A stretch of DNA of 17,194 bases, taken from the NCBI GenBank assembly GCA_039698075.1, contig JBDKTJ010000180.1, forward strand, positions 1 to 17,194, given 5' to 3'. The notes under the pieces were generated by a model. The model worked only from the letters and a program-made list of their open reading frames with translations, searched no databases and had not been told where the DNA came from. Position numbers and translations under genes: made by a program. Below, piece after piece: positions 6,682 through 13,147 of this stretch; position 1 is the stretch's first letter, and each line of letters opens with the position of its first letter. Source of the DNA: JAJFVC01 sp039698075 (GTDB lineage: Bacteria; Planctomycetota; Planctomycetia; Pirellulales; Thermoguttaceae).

Positions 6682-6990
6682 ATGACAATGGACAAAAGCC
6701 TGAGGGTGCGACTTGGCTTGGCCCGTGCGCGCAGCGTGCTCAGCCGCGACGAACGGATCGGACGATTGAAAGCGGCCGATCGTTGGAAGGAAGGCGACAG
6801 CCCTTACGGGTTGGCCAAGGTGCGCGTCTACAAGCTGGCGCTCAAGAAGAAGAAAAAGAAGAAGGAAGAAGAGGAAGGCGCCGAGGGCGCGGCGGCTCCC
6901 GCCGCTGCTGGCGATGCTGCCAAGAAGGAAGCGCCCAAGAAGGACGCCGGCAAGAAAGAGGGCGGAAAGAAAGAGGGCGGCAAGAAGTAG
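6682..6990 (+). CDS. Small basic protein of the Chlamydia/Verrucomicrobia/Planctomycetes family, with Lys-rich tail
   Basis: Residues 1-58 (MTMDKSLRVRLGLARARSVL onward, then ERIGRLKAADRWKEGDSPYGLAKVRVYKLAL) match the short lineage-specific basic protein family of PVC bacteria that I recall being proposed as ribosome- or rRNA-associated; its role is not established. The product is 102 residues. The tail from about 55 has KKKKKKK, then EEEEG, an Ala/Pro linker, then repeats of the form KKEGGKK, so it is strongly charged and probably disordered. ATG 6682 is chosen because GAGGAG (6666-6671) lies 10 bases upstream; the ATG at 6688 would be 16 away. A near-consensus promoter precedes it, in line with high expression. 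The tail could bind RNA or DNA (inference). The next gene starts 27 bp downstream and may be co-transcribed. Confidence 0.88.
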   Translation: MTMDKSLRVRLGLARARSVLSRDERIGRLKAADRWKEGDSPYGLAKVRVYKLALKKKKKKKEEEEGAEGAAAPAAAGDAAKKEAPKKDAGKKEGGKKEGGKK

Positions 6991-7017
6991 CGTGGGCCGT
7001 CGCTGCCTTGCGACATC

Positions 7018-8292
7018 ATGCAAGTCCACCTGGAATACGGGCGCAACGGATTGGACGTGGAATTGCCCGACCGTAATGTGGTCGGCTGCTTGCTTTATCG
7101 CCCGGCGGAACCGCTGGTCGATCCGGATCGGGCGGTTCGGCAAGTCCTCGAGCATCCGACCGGCACGGCTCCGTTGGCCCAATTGGCCCGGGGACGCCGC
7201 AACGCCTGCGTCGTGATCGCCGACGTGACCCGGCCCGTGCCCAATCGCGTGTTGCTGCCGCCGATTCTCGAAACGCTGGAAGCGGCCGGCATTCCTCGCC
7301 GCGAGATTCTGATTCTGGTGGCCACGGGCATGCACCGGCCGAATCTCGGCGACGAGTTGGTCGAGATGGTCGGGCGCCCGATCGCCGAAAACTATCGAAT
7401 TGAAAACCATCACGGGCCGGTGCGCGAGGAGCACACCTATCTGGGTCAAACGTCGCGCGGCGTGCCGGTGTGGGTCGATTCCCGCTACGTGTCGGCCGAT
7501 CTGAAAATCACGACTGGGCTGATCGAGCCGCATTTCATGGCCGGTTTTTCAGGCGGCCGGAAGCTGATCTGTCCGGGCCTGGCCGGCTTGGACACGGTTC
7601 GGCAGTGGCACGGGCCGGCGTTTCTCGAACACCCGAACGCAAAAAACGGATGCCTGACCGACAACCCGGTGCACGAGGAAAACACGGCGATCGGTCGGAT
7701 GGCCGGCTGCGATTTCATCGTCAATGTGGTGATCGACGCCAAACGACAGATTTTGCGCGTCGTGGCGGGCGACATGGAAGCCGCATTTTTGGAGGGTGTC
7801 GATTTCGCCCGGGGACCCGTGACCGCGTCGCTGCCCGAGCCGGCCGACATCGTCGTGACCACTTCGGCCGGATACCCGTTGGACGCAACGTTCTATCAGG
7901 CCGTCAAGGGAATGGTCACGGCCACGCCGGTCGTGAAACGCGGCGGAACGATCATCATTGCGGCCAGCCTGAGCGAAGGCGTCGGCAGCCGCGAGTTTCA
8001 GCAAGTGATCGCCGACAATCCGACGCTGGACGGCTTCATGGATCGGCTGCTCAAGGAAGACTATTTCGTGATGGATCAGTGGCAGATCGAGGAGCTGGCC
8101 AAAGCGCGTCGCCACGCGAAAATCAAGATCGTCAGCGACGGTCTGCCGGCGGAGACGTTGCGTCGGCTGTACGTCGAGCCGGCCGAGAGCGTCGAGCGGG
8201 CGGTGGCCGACTCGCTGGCCGAGTACGGGCCGGACGCCACGATCGCCGTCATTCCGAAGGGCCCCTACGTGCTGGCCGAGCTGTCGCAGTGA
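7018..8292 (+). CDS. larA: LarA-type nickel-pincer racemase/epimerase (lactate racemase family)
   Basis: LarA family enzymes racemise lactate or other 2-hydroxy acids using a lysine-tethered nickel pincer nucleotide (NPN) cofactor. The 424-residue length is normal. The residues known from the L. plantarum enzyme are all here at a constant offset of two: Asp69 and Arg72 in DVTRPVPN, His106 in ATGMHRP, His172 in IEPHFMAGFSGG, the NPN-binding Lys182 in GGRKLICPG and His198 in QWHGP. It is therefore expected to be active, but the substrate is open: the family includes racemases for malate, sugar acids and others, so 'lactate' is provisional. The NPN synthesis and nickel-insertion genes larB, larC and larE are not in the window. 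ATG 7018 lacks a clear Shine-Dalgarno and follows the small basic protein gene by 27 bp. Confidence 0.88.
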   Translation: MQVHLEYGRNGLDVELPDRNVVGCLLYRPAEPLVDPDRAVRQVLEHPTGTAPLAQLARGRRNACVVIADVTRPVPNRVLLPPILETLEAAGIPRREILILVATGMHRPNLGDELVEMVGRPIAENYRIENHHGPVREEHTYLGQTSRGVPVWVDSRYVSADLKITTGLIEPHFMAGFSGGRKLICPGLAGLDTVRQWHGPAFLEHPNAKNGCLTDNPVHEENTAIGRMAGCDFIVNVVIDAKRQILRVVAGDMEAAFLEGVDFARGPVTASLPEPADIVVTTSAGYPLDATFYQAVKGMVTATPVVKRGGTIIIAASLSEGVGSREFQQVIADNPTLDGFMDRLLKEDYFVMDQWQIEELAKARRHAKIKIVSDGLPAETLRRLYVEPAESVERAVADSLAEYGPDATIAVIPKGPYVLAELSQ

Positions 8293-8315
8293 CGCCATCG
8301 GGCTTTGGCGAAACG

Positions 8316-8335
8316 GCCGCAAGCCCGCGGCTTTT
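8316..8335 (+). terminator. Possible intrinsic terminator after larA
   Basis: GCCGC (8316-8320) and GCGGC (8327-8331) can pair around a 6-base loop and are followed by TTTT. It lies in the 64-bp gap between the convergent larA and the - strand operon. The stem is short and the T-run brief, so efficiency is uncertain. Confidence 0.4.
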
Positions 8336-8356
8336 CGGCTTCGTTCCGCGGTTGTC

Positions 8357-9940
8357 CTACTTGGCTGCGTCGGGCAGCTCTTCTTGTTTCTTCTTCGGCT
8401 CTTCGCCTTGCGACTTCAGATGGGCGTCGACGACGTCCTGGAGGATGAACTTGTCGGGCATCGGCTCGTCGAGCTGGCCGAGCACTCGCCGGTACTGCTT
8501 GATCGAGTCCGTCAGCGATTCATTGGCGGACTCGTCGGCGACCAGCGACGGATAGCGATCGAGCACCTTGCGCCAGCCCTCGAAACCGCGTTGGTAGTTT
8601 TTCCGCGCATTGATCAGATCGCCCTCGGCGTAGGCTTGATCGCCGCGATGGATGATCTGTCGGGCGGCAAGCAGGCCGTCGGACTGCTCAATCTGAGCCC
8701 GCTGACGCCAGTAGGCGTAGTTGACGATGTCGCGATACCGACTGATATAGCTGGCCAATTGCTCGTGGTCGGCGGCCTCTTTGGCTAACTTCAGGGCCTC
8801 GGCCTTGCGGGTTTTGTCGGACAGTCGGCGGGCGACTTCGCGATGAGTCACGTCGACCTCCGCTTCGGCCTGGAAGGCGAGTTCCTGTTGCCGGCCGGTG
8901 CGTTTTTCGGGCGGGGTGTCGAGGGCCTCGCGTTGGGCCTTGCTGAGCGCGGCTCGCTTTTCGGCCTTCAATTTTTCGCGCAAGCCGGGCTCCATCGCAT
9001 CGATTTGTTTGATGAGTTTTCGAGCGGCCTCCTCGTGCATTTCCTGCTCGCCAAGCCGGATCACGACGGGGGTCTGCGTGTCCTCGTTCTTCCAGGATGT
9101 CGGGATTTCGGCGGTTCCGTAGCGTTGCCATTCACGACCGGCGCCGGCCCAGGCGTTTTTGGCCACTTCGCCGAAGGTGCCGTCCTTTTCGAGATTGTCG
9201 GCATAGCTCATCTGGCACATCGGGCCGTCGGAGCGAAACAGCAGCGGACCTTTGCCGAGTATATGGTCGCCGCGTTCGACCATCGCGACCGTCTCCTCGA
9301 ACCATTTTTTGCCGACCAGCCAGTTGTCGCGTTCGGCCAGCGGACGGGACCCGTTGAAATCGTCATCCTCCCGAAACAGCTTTCGGAACTGTTTGGCTTC
9401 GTCGGCCTTGCCGATCTTGTGCGAGATGAACCAGCCGGTGTCCCACTGCAATCGCGGTTGATGCTGGTTGTAACGCATGCCGTCCATGAGGAACTCGATG
9501 CCCTTGATGACCCAGCGATAGCGCTGGCGGAAGTCATCGAACTCGACGGAGATGTTGTACGAGAGATTCCAGGCCTGGTTGCTCCAGACGTTGATGAAGT
9601 TCGGCTGGACCTTGGTGATTTGATTGAGCGTGGCGCCGAAGTTGGCCCAATCTTTCTTCATCTTGAAATCGTTGGCCTTCTCCCAAAGGATGTTGGCCGC
9701 CACGCCGCGGAGGCCCAGCGTAGCCAGCTTGATGGTGACGCTGCCGGGGTCGATCTGGCCGAGCTGCGTTTGGCTCAGGTGGTCCTTGCTTCGCAGTTGG
9801 GCGAGCACGCCGCCCGGCGAGCCTTGTTCGCCCTTGACGGCGCTGGTGGCCGGTTTGCTCAGCCAGTACAAGGGCATCAGCAGCGCGGCGATCAACACCA
9901 GATAAACGATCTTACGCACGAAAGAACGGCGAGAACCCAT
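8357..9940 (-). CDS. Membrane-anchored helical/TPR-like hypothetical protein, third gene of the ABC transporter operon
   Basis: The 527-residue protein starts with basic residues and one hydrophobic segment (about 9-28, IVYLVLIAALLMPLYWLSKP), read as an uncleaved membrane anchor or signal sequence that places the rest outside the cytoplasm. Residues about 75-180 (LRGVAANILWEKANDFKMKK, then WANFGATLNQITKVQPNF and NVWSNQAWNLSYNISVEF) look like TPR-type helical pairs; 320-420 is a long charged helical, probably coiled-coil, stretch, and 430-480 again resembles a TPR pair. The C-terminus is a charged disordered tail. ATG 9940 has GAGG on the coding strand 6 bases upstream. It is the last gene of the ATPase-permease operon, 97 bp after the permease, so an accessory or scaffold role for that exporter is inferred. 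I do not recognise a characterised homologue. Confidence 0.8.
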   Translation of the reverse strand: MGSRRSFVRKIVYLVLIAALLMPLYWLSKPATSAVKGEQGSPGGVLAQLRSKDHLSQTQLGQIDPGSVTIKLATLGLRGVAANILWEKANDFKMKKDWANFGATLNQITKVQPNFINVWSNQAWNLSYNISVEFDDFRQRYRWVIKGIEFLMDGMRYNQHQPRLQWDTGWFISHKIGKADEAKQFRKLFREDDDFNGSRPLAERDNWLVGKKWFEETVAMVERGDHILGKGPLLFRSDGPMCQMSYADNLEKDGTFGEVAKNAWAGAGREWQRYGTAEIPTSWKNEDTQTPVVIRLGEQEMHEEAARKLIKQIDAMEPGLREKLKAEKRAALSKAQREALDTPPEKRTGRQQELAFQAEAEVDVTHREVARRLSDKTRKAEALKLAKEAADHEQLASYISRYRDIVNYAYWRQRAQIEQSDGLLAARQIIHRGDQAYAEGDLINARKNYQRGFEGWRKVLDRYPSLVADESANESLTDSIKQYRRVLGQLDEPMPDKFILQDVVDAHLKSQGEEPKKKQEELPDAAK

Positions 9941-10015
9941 CGAACACCTCGATTATGCGGAACCGTGCGGAGTCGCGCAAAACGGCGCGAAATCCCAAGC
10001 GGTCTTTCCTATCTT

Positions 10016-10037
10016 CTGATCCCCAATCCCTTCCCTC
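10016..10037 (-). repeat. G-rich repeat relative (on - strand) at the permease 3' end
   Basis: Read on the - strand this is GAGGGAAGGGATTGGGGATCAG, with three G-runs. It shares GGGATCAG and GGGATTxGGGG elements with the repeat at 11851-11889 but in the opposite orientation, so the permease gene is bracketed by inverted copies about 1.85 kb apart. It abuts the permease stop codon. With only three G-runs a quadruplex is not assured. Confidence 0.45.
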
Positions 10038-11843
10038 TTATTTTCCAATCTCTCGGTTCTTCAAGCAAAAGTATGCCGCCAAAAACACCGGCAACGCGAA
10101 CGCCAGCGCCCGGCAGGTGAACGTCAGCAACGTGTCGCTGGAAATATTGAATCCGCAGGCGACGTAGTCGGCGAAGCTGAAGTGGCTGAAGTCGGGCAGG
10201 ATTGTCGACATGCCCAGCAGGAAGTACTCCGCCACCTGATCGAGCGCCTTGGCCGTCGTGGTTTGCAGGCCCGGCTCCATCGGCGAGGTTTGGTTCTGTT
10301 GGGTCCACAAGCGGATGAGCGACTCGAACGGTCCGCCGCCGTAGGTCTGTCCGGTGGCCAGTCGGTACATGAAATCGTTGAAGAATCCGCCCAGCAGCGC
10401 GCCGAGCGTGGCCAACATCGCGACCGGTCCGCTCAGGAAGGTGCTGAACAGCACGCCCAGCACGACGATCAGGAGCATTTGCAGCCAGATGCCGAAATAG
10501 CCCTTGGCGAAGTTCCACGCGAACGAGGCGTTTTGGGCTCGCAGGTACAAGTCGGCCTGCGCCGCTCCGAAATACTGCTGCGGCGCGACGCATTGCAGCC
10601 AGAGTTCGATTCGGCCGTTGTCGACGAAATCGCGGAACAGATCCGCCCGCTTGCCGTTAGGCATCTGGAACTGGGTAGGAATATGCTGCGAGTTGGGCAC
10701 GAACTCTTTCGACTCGAAGATGCGCACTTCGACGGGCTTGTTGTCGGGCTTCGACGGGTTTCGCACGCTCAGGCTGCCCGGCACGCCCTTGGTGATCTCG
10801 CCCTTGTACGTGCGAAACACCTCGATGTTCATTTCCACCGGCAGTCCGTTGGGAAATTGCTTGGGGGTGATGCCCTCGAACGTCCACACGCAGGCGGCCA
10901 GCGTGCCGCCCTCGATGAAGCTGCGATAGGTCCACTCGTCGCCCACATTGACGCCTTTCGCGGCCAGTTGGCCCTTGCGATCCCGGAACGTGAGCTTGCC
11001 GTAGACGGGCACGCGAGCCACGAGCATCCCCTCGGCCGGACCGAGCTTGTAGGAAACCTTGTCGCCGTCCTTGAGAATCGTCAAGGCGTGGATGTGGCCT
11101 TGCTCGGTTTCTACGCTGGTTTGTCCGCTGGGCGTGACGATCACCTTGTGCCGGTGTTGGTGCACCAGGCTGGTTTTGCCCTGCAACGTGGCGGGCTGAC
11201 CGGGCGTGGAGCCTTCGACCGGCTGCAAATCGTCGGCCGAAAGTTGATGGGTGTGGGCCAGTCCCCGCTCGACGAACACGTAGCTGATCGCGCCCATGAC
11301 GACCAGAAGCATCGTGCCGACGGCCATGAAGCCGACGATTCGCCCCAGCACGATCTCGCTGGCCCGCACCGGTTTGGTCACCACGGTGTACATCGTGCGA
11401 TTTTTCAAATCGGTCGGCAGGCTCAGCGAACTGAGGAACAGCGCCAACAGCAGCACCAGATAGCTGGTCGCCGTCAGCACGAAGTCCAAATACAGTCTCG
11501 CGGGATCGACGCTGCCGGGATCGAGAAACCAGCCGGCGAACAACAGCACGACGATGAACACGCCGAACACGACCACCACGCGACGGCGGATCGATTCGTG
11601 GATGGCCAATCGGGCCAGCGCCCAGATCCGCTGCGGCGACATCCGGACCAAATCGCCCCAGGCGTTGCGAAAGACGTGGGAGGTGATCGAAAACGCCCGA
11701 ATCGGCCCGTGACGCATCGCCGCCACCAACCAGCCGAACGCGGTCACGACGACGCACACGCCCATCACGACGAGCAACCAACTGCCCAACGCCGGCAGCA
11801 GCCAAGTCAGGAAAGGAACGACATCTTTGGGGTCGATGACCAT
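10038..11843 (-). CDS. ABC-2 type transporter permease with large histidine-rich external loop
   Basis: The 601-residue protein is the membrane subunit for the ATPase encoded upstream. Hydrophobic segments lie at about 14-40, 88-106, 120-142, 171-190, 451-472, 473-488 and 578-595. Between the fourth and fifth is an approximately 260-residue hydrophilic region, presumably periplasmic or paryphoplasmic. The stretch LSLPTDLKNRTMYTVVTKPV (139-158 region) is the conserved ABC-2 coupling segment (compare LPxELxNRTIYTLLSKPV in related permeases). The external region holds seven His within 56 residues: His197, 199, 228, 230, 232, 250 and 252. The size and loop are typical of uncharacterised planctomycete exporters; the substrate is unknown. 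ATG 11843 has no Shine-Dalgarno, because a C-rich repeat (G-rich on the + strand) lies directly upstream of it; the operon context supports the frame. Confidence 0.88.
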   Translation of the reverse strand: MVIDPKDVVPFLTWLLPALGSWLLVVMGVCVVVTAFGWLVAAMRHGPIRAFSITSHVFRNAWGDLVRMSPQRIWALARLAIHESIRRRVVVVFGVFIVVLLFAGWFLDPGSVDPARLYLDFVLTATSYLVLLLALFLSSLSLPTDLKNRTMYTVVTKPVRASEIVLGRIVGFMAVGTMLLVVMGAISYVFVERGLAHTHQLSADDLQPVEGSTPGQPATLQGKTSLVHQHRHKVIVTPSGQTSVETEQGHIHALTILKDGDKVSYKLGPAEGMLVARVPVYGKLTFRDRKGQLAAKGVNVGDEWTYRSFIEGGTLAACVWTFEGITPKQFPNGLPVEMNIEVFRTYKGEITKGVPGSLSVRNPSKPDNKPVEVRIFESKEFVPNSQHIPTQFQMPNGKRADLFRDFVDNGRIELWLQCVAPQQYFGAAQADLYLRAQNASFAWNFAKGYFGIWLQMLLIVVLGVLFSTFLSGPVAMLATLGALLGGFFNDFMYRLATGQTYGGGPFESLIRLWTQQNQTSPMEPGLQTTTAKALDQVAEYFLLGMSTILPDFSHFSFADYVACGFNISSDTLLTFTCRALAFALPVFLAAYFCLKNREIGK

Positions 11844-11850
11844 GAAAGCA

Positions 11851-11889
11851 GGGGCTAGGGATTAGGGGCTAGGGATCAGGGACTGGGGG
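11851..11889 (+). repeat. G-rich tandem repeat, predicted G-quadruplex, between ATPase and permease genes
   Basis: Six G-runs (GGGG, GGG, GGGG, GGG, GGG, GGGGG) are separated by loops of only 3-4 bases (CTA, ATTA, CTA, ATCA, ACT), an ideal G-quadruplex pattern resembling repeats of GGGGCTAGGGATYA. The G-rich strand is the template strand for the - strand operon. It ends 8 bp from the permease start codon and fills the place of a ribosome-binding site. Confidence 0.85.
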
Positions 11890-11939
11890 CTAGAGGTGAA
11901 GCCGCGGCCATGCGGCGCAAAATGGACCACAAAGGGCTC

Positions 11940-12821
11940 TCATTTTCCGCGCACCCGCCGGCCGGGATGTTCTTGGCTTTCGTGAATAATTTTCAGGAAC
12001 AGGTCTTCCAACGTCGTGGTCGGATTGCCCATTTGCAGCACGTGTCCGTTGTTCCGCTCGATGACCTCCCGAACCTCCTGCTGAGCCATGGCATTGAGGC
12101 CGGCCACGCGGATTTCCGTCACGTCGCGGATTTGCAGCAGGCTGTCGACCCGGCCCATTTCCTTCAGCTCGCCTTGGTACAGGATTGCGATTCGGTCGCA
12201 GACGTCCTGCACGTCGGCCAGCAAGTGGCTGCACATCAACACCGTCTTGCCCTCGTCGCGGAGTTTCAGGATCAGGTCCTTCATCTCGCGGGTGCCGATC
12301 GGGTCCAGACCGGTGGTTGGTTCGTCCAGCACGACCAGATCGGGGTCGTTGATCAGCGCCTGGGCCAGCCCGATGCGTCGCGTCATGCCCTTGCTGTATT
12401 CTTTCAACTGGCGGCGCTTGGCCCAATCGAGCCCGACCATTTCGATCAGATCGGCCACCCGCTGGCGACGGACCGCGCGGGGAATGTCGAACAGCCGGCC
12501 GTAGAAATCGAGCGTTTCCTCGGCGTTCAGAAAGCGATACAAATACGATTCTTCGGGCAGGTAGCCGATCCGTTGGTTTTTGGTCACGTCGGTGGCGTCG
12601 CGGCCGAACACCAGCGCCTGGCCGCTCGTGGGAAACAGCAGGCCCAGGATCAACTTGATCGTCGTGGTTTTGCCCGAGCCGTTGGGCCCGAGCAGGCCGA
12701 AAATCTCGCCGCGCCGGACTTCGAGGTCCAACGCCTTGAGGGCCCGAACTTTTTGACGCCCCCAAAAATCGCGATAAACCTTGGAAAGACTTCGCGTTTC
12801 GACAATCGTCTCGGACTGCAT
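11940..12821 (-). CDS. ABC transporter ATP-binding protein (ABC-2 exporter)
   Basis: The 293-residue cytoplasmic ATPase energises the permease encoded next. Motifs: Walker A GPNGSGKT (45-52), Q-loop region RIGYLPEESYLY (84-95, with the CcmA/NatA-like LPEE form), signature YSKGM (142-146) in place of LSGGQ, Walker B LVVLDEP (162-168), D-loop GLDP (171-174) and switch His199 in CSHLLADV. The C-terminal approximately 70 residues form a small regulatory or interaction domain. The start at 12821 is chosen over an upstream ATG (12914) because GGAAAGG lies 6 bases before it on the coding strand, and because the longer start would overlap the -35 box of the operon promoter. It is first in the operon ATPase, permease, anchored protein. 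The substrate is not indicated. Confidence 0.95.
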   Translation of the reverse strand: MQSETIVETRSLSKVYRDFWGRQKVRALKALDLEVRRGEIFGLLGPNGSGKTTTIKLILGLLFPTSGQALVFGRDATDVTKNQRIGYLPEESYLYRFLNAEETLDFYGRLFDIPRAVRRQRVADLIEMVGLDWAKRRQLKEYSKGMTRRIGLAQALINDPDLVVLDEPTTGLDPIGTREMKDLILKLRDEGKTVLMCSHLLADVQDVCDRIAILYQGELKEMGRVDSLLQIRDVTEIRVAGLNAMAQQEVREVIERNNGHVLQMGNPTTTLEDLFLKIIHESQEHPGRRVRGK

Positions 12822-12885
12822 GGAGAACCTTTCCACCGGATGAAGTGCAAGAGCCCCGACTCGACCGGGAATCCCCGAAATTTTG

Positions 12886-12914
12886 ACTATAAGCCAACCC
12901 ACTCGTTCTTTCAA
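12886..12914 (-). promoter_or_regulatory. Sigma-70-type promoter of the ABC transporter operon
   Basis: On the - strand TTGAAA (12914-12909), a 17-bp spacer and TATAGT (12891-12886) form a near-consensus promoter. Transcription would start near 12879, giving a leader of about 58 bases to the ATG at 12821. It is the best promoter match in the window and rules against the longer ATPase start. Confidence 0.75.
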
Positions 12915-13107
12915 GCAGTAAACCCTCGCCGCGATGGTTTCCTAACGCAATCCCCCTGAAAGTAGAGATTTTTATGGCGTTTTGGGGGATCTGGAAGCCG
13001 CCGCCGACCAGCGGCAAATGCGTGGTCTTAAGGCTTGCGCCGCTTTGGTTTTCCGTGGTTTTATTTAGACGCCCATAAGAATCTTGAGGCGACATTTTGC
13101 CAGGTTT

Positions 13108-13116
13108 TGGTAAAAT
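13108..13116 (+). promoter_or_regulatory. Probable extended -10 promoter element of folC (TGGTAAAAT)
   Basis: TGG plus TAAAAT is the best-matching extended -10 in the window. TTGAGG (13084-13089) is 21 bp upstream, too far for a normal -35. Transcription would begin near 13123, so the ATG at 13115 would not be transcribed and 13148 is the likelier start of folC. Confidence 0.5.
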
Positions 13117-13147
13117 GAACCGCTTCTCCAACCACTCTCCACATCCC

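Larger units (their letters stand above)
12822..13147. other. Divergent intergenic region between the ABC operon and folC
   Basis: These 326 bp carry the - strand promoter at 12886-12914 and a probable + strand extended -10 at 13108-13116. The middle (about 12920-13100) is less GC-rich than the genes and holds an imperfectly placed inverted repeat ATCCCCC/GGGGGAT (12950-12956 and 12984-12990, spacer 27 bp). I see no credible gene in it. Confidence 0.7.

Noticed and set aside
8843..10120. 425-codon open frame on the + strand
   Set aside because: Antisense to the anchored TPR-like protein, which has a plausible start with Shine-Dalgarno and membrane anchor; the + frame crosses two gene boundaries.
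10182..11858. 558-codon open frame on the + strand
   Set aside because: Antisense to the permease gene, whose membrane segments and coupling motif are clear; the + frame is low-complexity and charged without any recognisable domain.
12822..12914. 31-residue N-terminal extension of the ABC ATPase (start at 12914)
   Set aside because: It would begin within the -35 box of a near-consensus promoter, and the ATG at 12821 has a well-placed Shine-Dalgarno.
12950..12990. ATCCCCC/GGGGGAT inverted repeat in the divergent intergenic region
   Set aside because: Only 7 bp with a 27-bp spacer; such repeats are expected by chance in this composition, so it is mentioned only in the region description.
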